The translations under genes and the position numbers were made by a program. Positions 1 to 6,456 of a stretch of 13,132 nucleotides of DNA are shown here, in pieces. Under the pieces are notes generated by a model. That model made no database searches, was not told the DNA's origin, and was given only the letters and a program-made list of their open reading frames with translations. The stretch spans positions 1 through 13,132 of the forward strand of contig JAAENB010001311.1 in assembly GCA_024224995.1 (NCBI GenBank). The letters run 5' to 3'. This DNA comes from a bacterium (GTDB lineage: Bacteria; Spirochaetota; UBA4802; UBA5550). How positions within the stretch are numbered: the first letter of the stretch is position 1; each line of letters begins with the position of its first letter.

Positions 1-100
1 CCCCTCAAACCCCCGCCTCCTGCGTACAAAAAAAAGAACTCCGGAAAAAGTATTGACGATATGATTATAGGTCGTGTCTTAATATACTGATGAAAAACGT

Positions 101-220
101 AATTCGGAATGAAAATCATACCTGGAGTGATGCCTCTGCGGGTTGTGAGGCTGTCTGAGCGGAGCGAGTTCCGAACGTTCTGCGGAGGCATCACTCCAGG
201 TATGATTTTCATTCCGGGTT
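101..220 (+). repeat. Long hairpin repeat, copy 1 (E1)
   Basis: Arms 105-136 and 185-216 are perfectly complementary over 32 bases. Pairing extends outward to 101/220 and inward to 142/179 if G-T pairs are allowed at 103/218, 104/217, 137/184, 140/181 and 142/179. The loop (about 143-178) carries the core seen in all three copies: TGTGAGG, CTGT(C/T)TGAGC, then GCGAGTTCCG. Similarity to copy 3 continues beyond the arms (TAATATAC on the left, TATGACGCA on the right). It lies directly upstream of the radical SAM gene. It could be a small non-autonomous mobile element or a structured RNA; no open reading frame is evident in it. Confidence 0.85.
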
Positions 221-277
221 GATATACCTTATCTATGACGCAAAATAGAATTTTTTTAAAAAGATCTGGAATTTATT

Positions 278-1384
278 ATGTTATTTAAGAAAAAGAAGAA
301 TGAGCCTTTTGCCTGGATGGGGCGTACTGAGACGCAGGATGTCTCAGAGGAGATTACCCGGGTTTACCTGGAGCTGTCTACTTTTTGCAACCTGTCGTGC
401 AAAACCTGTTTGCGGAACTCTATTTCCGGGTTTAAGCCCAGGCATTTTAGTAAAGCTCTTATGAAAAAAACCCTTGATTCCCTAAGCAGGCTGCCCAATC
501 TGAACCGGGTTGTGCTGCTTGGGTTTGGAGAGGCTCTGTGTAACCCTTCTATAAAAGAGCTGCTTTCCGCTCTCAGGGTAGTGAACGCGGATATTGTTCT
601 TGTGAGCAATGTGGCGCTCCTGACGGAAGATATGGCCCGTTTCCTGGTTGATCTGCCGATTAACGAGATCTTTGTTTCCTGGGATGATGAAACAGAAGAA
701 AACTCCGTTTCCATTCGTACCGGGGCCGATATTGCTCTTTTTAAAAAAAATATCGGTTTTTTATCCGGTTTATCCGGTTCAAAAATGAAAATTGGTGTTG
801 AAGTTGTTGCTTCCAAAAGAAATTATTCCTATTTAAAAGATATTATCTCCCTGGGAGATTCCCTGGGTGCCGGCCGTTTTATTATATCTAACCTGTTCCC
901 TTTTACCGAAGAGATGAAGGATGATATTCTCTACAGCCAGTTCGAAAAGCCCGAAATAGATCTGAAACGGCTGCTCAAAAAAGAACTCAAAAAGTATTCT
1001 ATCACCCTGGCAAATCAAAACGGGAACCGGAGCCGGGCCTGCCCTTTTATTGAAAAAGGAACCATCTTTATCTCTTCTTCCGGAGACGCCGCCCCCTGCC
1101 CGCAGCTTGCCTATAATCACCGCGCCTATTATTTCGGATCGGTCCGGGCTCATAACAAGCTGCATTTTGGTTCAATTTCAAAAGAAACACTTCCCACAAT
1201 ATGGAACAAACCGGAATTCATCACCTTTAGAGAAAGCTTCCTATACTATGATTACCCCGACTGCTCCGCCTGCGTCAATCCCCATATTTGCAGCCACCGC
1301 ATCTCCGATGAAGTCGATTGCTACGGCAACGCAACGCCCTGCGGCGAATGCCTCTGGGCCAAAGATATTATCGTCTGTCCTTAA
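278..1384 (+). CDS. Radical SAM/SPASM domain protein
   Basis: Radical SAM enzyme of 368 residues, cytoplasmic. The S-adenosylmethionine cluster motif CxxxCxxC is at C37, C41 and C44, followed by a TIM-barrel-like body (LGFGEALCNP near 81-90). The C-terminal third carries a SPASM-type cysteine set for extra Fe-S clusters: C255, C274, C329, C332, C338, C348, C355, C358 and C367. The tail (GN..PCGECLWAKDIIVCP) resembles, from memory, maturases of tungsten-dependent aldehyde ferredoxin oxidoreductases, but peptide- or cofactor-modifying SPASM enzymes are also possible. No tungstoenzyme, molybdopterin gene or short precursor peptide is visible nearby, so the substrate is unknown. The Shine-Dalgarno site before ATG 278 is weak (GGA, 7 bases away). 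The gene is monocistronic and flanked by two hairpin repeats. Domain call firm, substrate call weak. Confidence 0.88.
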   Translation: MLFKKKKNEPFAWMGRTETQDVSEEITRVYLELSTFCNLSCKTCLRNSISGFKPRHFSKALMKKTLDSLSRLPNLNRVVLLGFGEALCNPSIKELLSALRVVNADIVLVSNVALLTEDMARFLVDLPINEIFVSWDDETEENSVSIRTGADIALFKKNIGFLSGLSGSKMKIGVEVVASKRNYSYLKDIISLGDSLGAGRFIISNLFPFTEEMKDDILYSQFEKPEIDLKRLLKKELKKYSITLANQNGNRSRACPFIEKGTIFISSSGDAAPCPQLAYNHRAYYFGSVRAHNKLHFGSISKETLPTIWNKPEFITFRESFLYYDYPDCSACVNPHICSHRISDEVDCYGNATPCGECLWAKDIIVCP

Positions 1385-1396
1385 AAAAGACAGTTT

Positions 1397-1424
1397 GAAG
1401 TTCGAGGTTCGAAGTTCGAGGTTT
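1397..1424. repeat. Two tandem 14-base units
   Basis: GAAGTTCGAGGTTC (1397-1410) is followed immediately by GAAGTTCGAGGTTT (1411-1424), differing only in the last base. Within each unit the half-units GAAGTTC and GAGGTTC are near copies. It sits just past the radical SAM stop codon and has no coding role that I can see. Confidence 0.7.
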
Positions 1425-1466
1425 TTTGCTGGCGCAGCAGTTTCAGAGAAGTGGCCAAAACGTCAT

Positions 1467-1558
1467 CCGGCATAAGAGTGATAGCTCTTTGAGGTGTGAG
1501 GACTGTTTGAGCAACGCGAGTTCCGCAGCACCTCAAAGAGCTATCACTCTTATGCCGG
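1467..1558 (+). repeat. Long hairpin repeat, copy 2 (E2)
   Basis: Arms 1467-1496 and 1529-1558 are perfectly complementary over 30 bases around a 32-base loop. The loop has the same core as copies 1 and 3 (TGTGAGG, CTGTTTGAGC, GCGAGTTCCG). The left end (AAAACGTCATCCGG) and the internal GAGTGAT also match the other copies. The stem between those blocks is different in sequence yet fully paired, and the outer arm is shorter. It lies about 80 bases past the radical SAM stop and may also end that transcript. Confidence 0.83.
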
Positions 1559-1586
1559 CCGCACCCATTGCATCACCCGCCACCAC

Positions 1587-1616
1587 AAAAAAAACCTGTC
1601 CCTTTTCAGAGACAGG
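1587..1616 (-). terminator. Rho-independent terminator
   Basis: Read on the minus strand, CCTGTCTC pairs with GGGACAGG (8 pairs including one G-U) around the loop TGAAAA and is followed at once by eight T. This is a canonical intrinsic terminator. The nearest upstream minus-strand gene is the secreted barrel protein ending at 1845, which gives a 3' untranslated region of about 230 bases. Confidence 0.75.
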
Positions 1617-1789
1617 CGCTAATTTTAAATTTATAGGAGAAAGATCATTGTTAGAAAAGATCACTCGTACGTCTCAAGTATTGTACATCAGTAATCATAT
1701 TCAATATTAATATATTGTTATTTCTTGTAATCGTCAATGGGCTGGGAATGAACGCCACCTGGGAGGGAATGAACAACAGTATTTTTTTT

Positions 1790-1833
1790 ATCTTTGTACA
1801 GATTCCCTGATTAAGAGAAAACTGTACAAAGAT
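1790..1833. repeat. Perfect 12-base inverted repeat
   Basis: ATCTTTGTACAG (1790-1801) and CTGTACAAAGAT (1822-1833) are exact reverse complements separated by 20 bases, just past the stop codon of the secreted barrel gene. Eight T precede the left arm on the plus strand, so the minus-strand transcript carries A rather than U after the hairpin. It is therefore not a standard terminator for that gene. It could protect an mRNA 3' end or bind a protein. Confidence 0.65.
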
Positions 1834-1844
1834 GTTGTTTCTGT

Positions 1845-3248
1845 TTAGAAGTAAAACCCGGCACCAAGGATTATTTTTATTCCGCCGGGAGAGAATGTGT
1901 TAATATAATTATCATACGCTTCATCGCCCTGGATACTGGTGGCGTACTGCTCGTTGTCTTCATCAAATGACCATCCGCTCAGGTTTGCCGCAAGGACATA
2001 ATTACATGATGAAAATACATAAAACCAGTCATTTACAATAAATTTAAGTCCCGCGCCGCCCATTCCTGCGATTGTCCAGTTTGACAGCTTAACATCAATA
2101 TTTGGGTCTTCAACAAGAGTGCCCGTCGTTACCAGCGGGTGGTCGGTTCGCAGATACTCAAGATTTACTGAGCCTTCCAGGTAGAAAAAGAGGCGCCGTG
2201 CCAGGTGGAAGTTGTATCTCAAAAGAATACCCGGTGATATGTGGATAATATTGTCGGGAAAACCGAGCCCAATATCAATGCCGCCCTGGAAAGAACTGCC
2301 CCCGCCAAGCATCCGGATGCCGAGCATGGGATCAAAGGCACCCATTTTCGCGTCATACTCCGCGCCATCTATGGCTGCAGTACCGGTCCTGTATTTAAAC
2401 AGAGAACCGTATATTTCAAAGGCAAAACCGGTGTAGTATTCCTCAACTGCCCTGGTTTTATTAATATCAAAATCGGATGTTCCGTAAATAATATTTGCTT
2501 TACTGGTGTCGTCACTTACGGAGCTCACCTGGATGAGACCAATCTTTTCCGTAACCTTTCGGGACTTGCCGTGTATTTTTTGCCAGGTCTGGGATTTAAG
2601 TACAAAGCGCTGTCCCGATTCAATACCGGTATTTTTCCCCCTGGTGAGGAAGAGTGAAGAGAAGCCTACGTCATATACCTGCGCTTCAATGGGGAAGAGT
2701 TTTTTAACCTTCACTTCTACCTGGCTTTTCAGGGATTTGAGCGCTTGCTGACGGCTCTTGTTTTCATTATCTGTGGAGCTGGATGCTTTAAGGTCAACGC
2801 TGTCAATGGTGCCGCCTTCCTGTACCCTGGTGACCTTGAGTATTCCCGTTACCGTTGCCCGCCAGTTAATTATTTCTACATTTTTATTATTCCGTTTAAC
2901 GGTTCTTCTTTCTTCATTTACGTTCCATTGGACATTTTTAATCGTTACCAGGTAATGAACATTTTTAATGGCCAGGTCGTCTGTGTCATCGGATTCGGTA
3001 ATACCCGATTGCCGCCGTTCCCATTCTTTCATTATGTTCGGGATATCCTTTTCATCAACAAAGTCAAAACGTTTATCTTTACCCAGGGCGGATTCGAGCA
3101 TTGCCGAATATTCTCTTCCTTCTTCCGAAGGAACAACCGCTACCCGCTGCCGTTCAAAACGGCTTGAATCCTGCGCCAGAAGCGCGCTGCCCGGTAGTAT
3201 TATTGCTAAACATATAATAAGATATTTAAAAACTCCGGATTTAAACAT
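1845..3248 (-). CDS. Exported CsgG/FlgT-like protein with C-terminal beta-barrel
   Basis: Secreted protein of 467 residues. The N-terminus MFKSGVFKYLIICLAIILPG...LLAQ is a signal peptide. The next region (VAVVPSEEG, then FVDEKDIPNIMKEWERRQSG and VHYLVTIKNV) matches the pattern of CsgG/LpoB-type periplasmic domains. A middle part (LFLTRGKNTGIESGQRFVLK, then IGLIQVSSVSDDTSKANII) resembles the C-terminal fold of FlgT. The last 180 or so residues alternate in beta-barrel fashion and end in GAGFYF, a typical outer-membrane C-terminus. I place the start at ATG 3248 because AGAGG lies 7 bases upstream. An in-frame start at 3299 would lie only about 5 bases from the predicted transcription start and would put 17 charged residues before the signal peptide. 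The exact function is unknown; an outer-membrane assembly or stress role is a guess. Confidence 0.8.
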   Translation of the reverse strand: MFKSGVFKYLIICLAIILPGSALLAQDSSRFERQRVAVVPSEEGREYSAMLESALGKDKRFDFVDEKDIPNIMKEWERRQSGITESDDTDDLAIKNVHYLVTIKNVQWNVNEERRTVKRNNKNVEIINWRATVTGILKVTRVQEGGTIDSVDLKASSSTDNENKSRQQALKSLKSQVEVKVKKLFPIEAQVYDVGFSSLFLTRGKNTGIESGQRFVLKSQTWQKIHGKSRKVTEKIGLIQVSSVSDDTSKANIIYGTSDFDINKTRAVEEYYTGFAFEIYGSLFKYRTGTAAIDGAEYDAKMGAFDPMLGIRMLGGGSSFQGGIDIGLGFPDNIIHISPGILLRYNFHLARRLFFYLEGSVNLEYLRTDHPLVTTGTLVEDPNIDVKLSNWTIAGMGGAGLKFIVNDWFYVFSSCNYVLAANLSGWSFDEDNEQYATSIQGDEAYDNYINTFSPGGIKIILGAGFYF

Positions 3249-3310
3249 AATTATACCTCTTTTCAAAGTTTTATGTTGAATTTTCCGTATATAATTCAAC
3301 AGACCCTATC

Positions 3311-3339
3311 AGGATACCTATTAAAAAATACTTTGTCAA
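3311..3339 (-). promoter_or_regulatory. Sigma70-like promoter for the secreted barrel gene
   Basis: On the minus strand, TTGACA (3334-3339, perfect -35) is separated by 17 bases from TATCCT (3311-3316, 4 of 6 for -10). Predicted transcription starts near 3304, giving a leader of about 55 bases before ATG 3248. Confidence 0.72.
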
Positions 3340-3386
3340 GGATTTATATTATGTAAGAGGCACAAAATTATGCGTCATATATGAGG

Positions 3387-3503
3387 CCGGAATGAAAATC
3401 TATGCCCGGAGTAATACCTCTGCAGAACGTTCGGAACTCGCTTCGCTCAGACAGCCTCACAACCTGCCGAGGCATCACTCCGGGCATAGATTTTCATTCC
3501 GAA
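3387..3503 (-). repeat. Long hairpin repeat, copy 3 (E3), inverted
   Basis: This copy has its core on the minus strand. It shares the AATTCGGAATGAAAATC end and the loop with copy 1, with one loop difference (GCGAAGC for GCGGAGC). On the core strand the arms pair perfectly for 25 bases, then continue with G-T pairs and one G-A mismatch, rather than the A-C mismatches the opposite strand would have. It lies between the glycosyltransferase 3' end and the secreted barrel gene's promoter. Confidence 0.83.
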
Positions 3504-3520
3504 TTGCGTTTTTCGGTATA

Positions 3521-3543
3521 TTAGCCCCCCCCCAGGGGGCTAA
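3521..3543. repeat. GC-rich hairpin with a run of nine C
   Basis: TTAGCCCCC (3521-3529) pairs with GGGGGCTAA (3535-3543) around a CCCCA loop, with nine consecutive C at 3525-3533. It lies 30 bases past the glycosyltransferase stop. Neither strand has a T run next to it, so a classical terminator is not supported, though it may still stop or stabilise the transcript. Confidence 0.55.
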
Positions 3544-3573
3544 AGAGCAGTTGAGTGAGGTTTTATGATTTTC

Positions 3574-4628
3574 TTATTTTTTCTTTAATATTTTTTCCCG
3601 TATCGATTCCAGCACCTTTTCCATCTTTTGTGAGGCCAGGGCCCAGGTATACTCCTGAGCGGTTTCCCTTCCATGCTGTACCAGGCTTTCTCTTTTCGCG
3701 TCATCATTGAGCAGGAGTTCAATTGATTGCATAAAAGCATCAACATCGCCAATGGGGACTATGAGCCCGTTCTTATCATGAGTGATTAAACCGCTTGCTG
3801 CCGGGAAATTGGTGCAAATTACCGCGCATCCGCAGGCCATGGCTTCCAGGATGGGAAGGCCAAACCCTTCGCTCCGGCTGGGAACCAGCCAGATCTTTGA
3901 CCGGTTATACAGTTCCCGTGCCCTGTCAACCGAAGGGAAGCGGGAGTACATATCTTCGGGAAACTCTTCCGGCCTGGTATCTGCTCCAAAACTATACCGG
4001 GGTACGGGCGGATTTTGTTTCCCCAGCCGCTGCATAATCTCAATAATATCTTCAGGAGATTTTTCCATGCTTGTGCTAAAGAGGGTTCCAACCCCGTCCC
4101 TGGTTATTCCCTCTTCTTCAAAGTATTGTTCCAGGTATAATCCATTGGGAACAACATCTATGACTTTTTGTCCGCTTGTTTTTTCCAGGTCGGGAATCAA
4201 GCGGGGAGAGACCGTAATTGTAGGCATGGGTAATCCCCAGGTGGAATTCATCAGTTCCGTTCGTTCTACATTGTACCCGTGGCAGTACCGGATCTTTATA
4301 ACATCCTGTTTCATGTAATAGACATCATGAATGGTAAAAGTTCCTACTGCTATGGCAATTTCCTGAGGGGCGCACGGAACCTGGTCCGGATTGGTGTAAT
4401 AGAGGACCTGTCCCTCAAATTCCTGTATCCACCCGGAATTGCTCACCCCTTGCGTTTTCAGCAGCAGGTCTTTAACGGTTTTTTTTAATTTTTGTTTTGA
4501 GAAAAATGGTGCTGTGCGGCAGGCTATTCGAACGTCATGACCCAGACGAAGAAGGTTATTGGCCATATCTACTGTTACGCGGACTCCTCCGGACCTGTCT
4601 GCTCCCGGCAAAAAAAAACTATCTTCAT
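3574..4628 (-). CDS. GT4-family glycosyltransferase with a poly-T frame break at the start
   Basis: Retaining glycosyltransferase of the GT4/GT-B type, probably cytoplasmic and acting on a surface polysaccharide. The N-terminal acceptor domain shows SGGVRVTVDMANNLLRLGHDV. The C-terminal donor-binding domain shows the E-x7-E motif (E248 and E256 counted from the TTG at 4611, in SRSEGFGLPILEAMACG). The well-placed ATG at 4628 (AGGAGG 8 bases upstream) encodes MKIVFF, the usual start of this family. A run of nine T (4610-4618) then puts it out of frame with the body at 4611. Ten or seven T would give MKIVFFLPGADRSGG or MKIVFLPGADRSGG. As written, the ATG frame stops after 17 codons at 4575. The TTG at 4611 could initiate but has no adjacent Shine-Dalgarno site. 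Options are transcriptional slippage, phase variation, a recent mutation or an assembly error. It follows the SGNH lipoprotein gene in the same direction. Confidence 0.85.
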
Positions 4629-4642
4629 TCGGTATTCCTCCT
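4626..4642 (-). promoter_or_regulatory. Ribosome binding site that decides the glycosyltransferase start
   Basis: AGGAGG (4637-4642, minus strand) lies 8 bases before ATG 4628-4626, an optimal arrangement. The in-frame TTG at 4611 is 25 bases from the same AGGAGG and has no site of its own. The ribosome is therefore expected to enter in the frame that the T run must correct. Confidence 0.75.
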
Positions 4643-4655
4643 AAAATTTATGGTA

Positions 4656-4683
4656 AAAGGCGCCGACCTGAGCCCGCGCCTTT
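4656..4683 (-). terminator. Weak terminator-like hairpin between SGNH lipoprotein and glycosyltransferase genes
   Basis: On the minus strand AAAGGCGC pairs with GCGCCTTT around a 12-base loop, and the right arm ends in four T (4655-4658). It lies 13 bases past the lipoprotein stop and 14 bases before the glycosyltransferase Shine-Dalgarno site. It may reduce read-through into the glycosyltransferase rather than block it. Confidence 0.45.
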
Positions 4684-4696
4684 ATGAAAGTGTCTT

Positions 4697-5527
4697 TTAT
4701 TTCGATAACCCGGAAAGAAAGATGAGAAATTGTTCTGCCACAATCTTTCTTCCCTTTTCGTTTAAATGTTCTCCGTCATGTGAATACTCAGGAATAAGAG
4801 TATAATACGATTTCCCGTCTTTTACTATTCCTTCTCTTTTGCCGTCAGGGTGAGTTGACTCATACTGCGCAAGATCGAATATTGAGCCGGAGTATTCTTT
4901 TTTGAGCATTTCGTTGTACTGGTTTCTTTTGATGTTGGCTTCATGCCCTTTTCCCAAAATTCCTTTAAGAGAAGTCGTAACTCCTGATTCTTTAACCTTA
5001 ATCGGGGCCGTAATATGTACAAATTTTGTTTTTGGATACTTTTTTGCCAGTTTGGCCATAGTTGTTTTATAATCGTTAAATACTTTGTTAATATCGGTAT
5101 CTTTATTAAAATCCACATAGCAGAACTTAAAAAAAGCAATGTCGGCCTTTTCAGCGAGTCCGCCTTCCATTGTTTTGGCAAAAGCGTCGATTTTTGACCC
5201 GGGATTGAAGTTTTTCCCGTTTTTGGCGTGCGCGAAGATCCCTTTATTAAAATCTTCGGGTTTACCGGTTTCCACAAGATTCAATTTTATCTTTGAATTG
5301 TCTTTTATGAGATCTTTGATCCCGTCAACAAGGTTAAAACCAACAGACTGGTGCGCAAAAAATATCTTTTTTTCCGTAAGCTGCTCCAATGAAGAGTCCT
5401 GAACTGCTGATATTTTGGTTAATGGCGCTGATTTTTCGTTCATTATATCTCCTTCTCCGCAGGCTGTCATTAGAAACAGGGGTACTATACTTAATACACA
5501 AACAATCAATCGTATACTTCTTTTCAT
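4697..5527 (-). CDS. SGNH-hydrolase-like lipoprotein
   Basis: Lipoprotein of 276 residues. MKRSIRLIVCVLSIVPLFLMTAC is a lipoprotein signal with a lipobox (LMTAC, lipid-modified C23). Near the start of the mature domain, FFAHQSVGFN offers S61 as a likely nucleophile. Near the end, SHDGEHLNEKG contains the DxxH pair (D251, H254) of SGNH/GDSL esterases and acyltransferases. KKYPKTKFVHITAP (163-175) is the expected central strand. These features suggest removal or transfer of acyl groups on an envelope glycan, but the substrate is not visible. AGGAGG lies 6 bases before ATG 5527, and a strong promoter is about 110 bases upstream. The glycosyltransferase follows downstream. The protein shares a layout with the exported protein at 8031-8897. 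Confidence 0.75.
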   Translation of the reverse strand: MKRSIRLIVCVLSIVPLFLMTACGEGDIMNEKSAPLTKISAVQDSSLEQLTEKKIFFAHQSVGFNLVDGIKDLIKDNSKIKLNLVETGKPEDFNKGIFAHAKNGKNFNPGSKIDAFAKTMEGGLAEKADIAFFKFCYVDFNKDTDINKVFNDYKTTMAKLAKKYPKTKFVHITAPIKVKESGVTTSLKGILGKGHEANIKRNQYNEMLKKEYSGSIFDLAQYESTHPDGKREGIVKDGKSYYTLIPEYSHDGEHLNEKGRKIVAEQFLIFLSGLSK

Positions 5528-5633
5528 ACCATCCCTCCTGGTATTGCATTTAAGATGATGAGATTCCGTGATGGGAAGCTTGAGGTGTTCATATGCTCAT
5601 ATTTTGAGTCGCTGCCCACTATTTAGTTACAAA

Positions 5634-5662
5634 TTTATAATAAAAAAAATACTTTTTGTCAA
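5634..5662 (-). promoter_or_regulatory. Strong sigma70-like promoter for the SGNH-glycosyltransferase operon
   Basis: On the minus strand, TTGACA (5657-5662) is 17 bases from TATAAA (5634-5639), giving 6 of 6 and 5 of 6 consensus bases. Predicted transcription starts near 5627, leaving a leader of about 100 bases. The spacer is T-rich, as in the promoter at 3311-3339. Confidence 0.75.
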
Positions 5663-5679
5663 AGCATTTTTTTAAATTC

Positions 5680-5708
5680 TTGACGATTGTTTGCTTTTTA
5701 TATATTTT
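5680..5708 (+). promoter_or_regulatory. Sigma70-like promoter for the O-acetyltransferase
   Basis: TTGACG (5680-5685, 5 of 6) is 17 bases from TATTTT (5703-5708, 4 of 6). It is divergent from the promoter at 5634-5662, with 17 bases between the two -35 boxes. Predicted start near 5715, about 58 bases before ATG 5773. Confidence 0.6.
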
Positions 5709-5772
5709 TAACAAGACTATTTGGGGGATTTGGCATTTAAAAATCATGACGCATAAATAAGAGGGATATAAG

Positions 5773-6402
5773 ATGGGAATCGGTAGTAAAATTAAGGGAA
5801 TGGTCCCGGAAGAGGTGAAATGGTTGTACCGGAGAATGTCGCCCAAGCCCGATATCCGGGGAGTTCTGAATAAAAAGTATCACCTTCGAAAGTATGATAT
5901 CGGCGATTATTCATACGGCTTCTTGAAAGTATTGCACGATGGGGGCAAAGCATCATTAAAAATCGGGAAATTTTGTTCATTCGCGCCGGGATCGGCTATC
6001 GGTCTGGGAGCGGAACACCGGCATGATTGGGTAACAACGTATCACTCCTTTGACGTGTTCATGCAGCAGGTGGCTATGAAGGATTATAGCGTTGCAAAAG
6101 GAAATGTGGTTGTAGGGAATGATGTGTGGTTTGGAGATGATGCCTTTGTTATGTCGGGAGTAGAAATAGGAAATGGAGCCGTTATTGGAGCCCGGAGCGT
6201 GGTGAGAAGAAGTATTCCTCCCTATGCTATAGTAATGGGAAACCCGGGACGGCCTATTGGGTACCGTTTCGACAAGGAGATCATTGAAAAACTGGAAAAG
6301 ATCGCCTGGTGGGACTGGCCCCTGGAAAAGATAAAAAAAGCGCATCCGCTCCTCCACTCCGAAAGAGTGGAAGAATTTATAGAAAAGTACCTGGAAGAGT
6401 AG
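5773..6402 (+). CDS. CatB-related hexapeptide O-acetyltransferase
   Basis: Acyltransferase of 209 residues with a left-handed beta-helix fold, of the xenobiotic (CatB/Vat-like) acetyltransferase family. It probably moves an acetyl group from acetyl-CoA to a sugar hydroxyl in the cytoplasm. Hexapeptide turns run from about 61 to 147: IGKFCSFAPGSAIGLGA, VVVGNDVWFGDDAFVMSGV, IGNGAVIGARSVV. The catalytic histidine is likely H82 in GAEHRHDW, at the base of the insertion loop. The C-terminal IPPYAIVMGNPGRPIGYRF is typical of the family. GAGGG lies 7 bases before ATG 5773. It is a single-gene transcript, divergent from the SGNH lipoprotein and convergent with the AMP ligase. Its neighbours suggest a polysaccharide acceptor rather than an antibiotic. 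Confidence 0.88.
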   Translation: MGIGSKIKGMVPEEVKWLYRRMSPKPDIRGVLNKKYHLRKYDIGDYSYGFLKVLHDGGKASLKIGKFCSFAPGSAIGLGAEHRHDWVTTYHSFDVFMQQVAMKDYSVAKGNVVVGNDVWFGDDAFVMSGVEIGNGAVIGARSVVRRSIPPYAIVMGNPGRPIGYRFDKEIIEKLEKIAWWDWPLEKIKKAHPLLHSERVEEFIEKYLEE

Positions 6403-6416
6403 TTTTTCACCGTAAG

Positions 6417-6456
6417 GGAAAGCGCGGTGGTGTCACCGCGCTTCCAGGAGTTTTTT
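6417..6456 (+). terminator. Terminator of the O-acetyltransferase, overlapping the ligase stop
   Basis: GGAAAGCGCGGTG (6417-6429) pairs with CACCGCGCTTCC (6434-6445) with one bulged A and a 4-base loop. Six T follow at 6451-6456, five bases after the stem. The stop codon of the convergent AMP ligase (6433-6435) lies at the top of this hairpin, so the ligase's last codons form one arm. Confidence 0.65.

Noticed and set aside
101..220. CRISPR-like reading of the hairpin repeats
   Set aside because: Copies are over a thousand bases apart, differ in orientation, and have no spacers or cas genes.
364..1165. Long minus-strand open frames inside the radical SAM gene
   Set aside because: They lie opposite a well-supported gene, have no domain signature and have no ribosome site; they are products of the coding strand's composition.
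1648..1710. Possible 20-codon plus-strand peptide from TTG 1648 with AGGAG 8 bases upstream
   Set aside because: The start is TTG, the product has no recognisable feature, and nothing follows it on the plus strand. The ribosome site may be chance in an AT-rich stretch. Not strong enough for a gene call.
3249..3299. Upstream extension of the secreted barrel protein to a start at 3299
   Set aside because: It would place the start about 5 bases from the predicted transcription start and put charged residues before the signal peptide, whereas 3248 has its own ribosome site.
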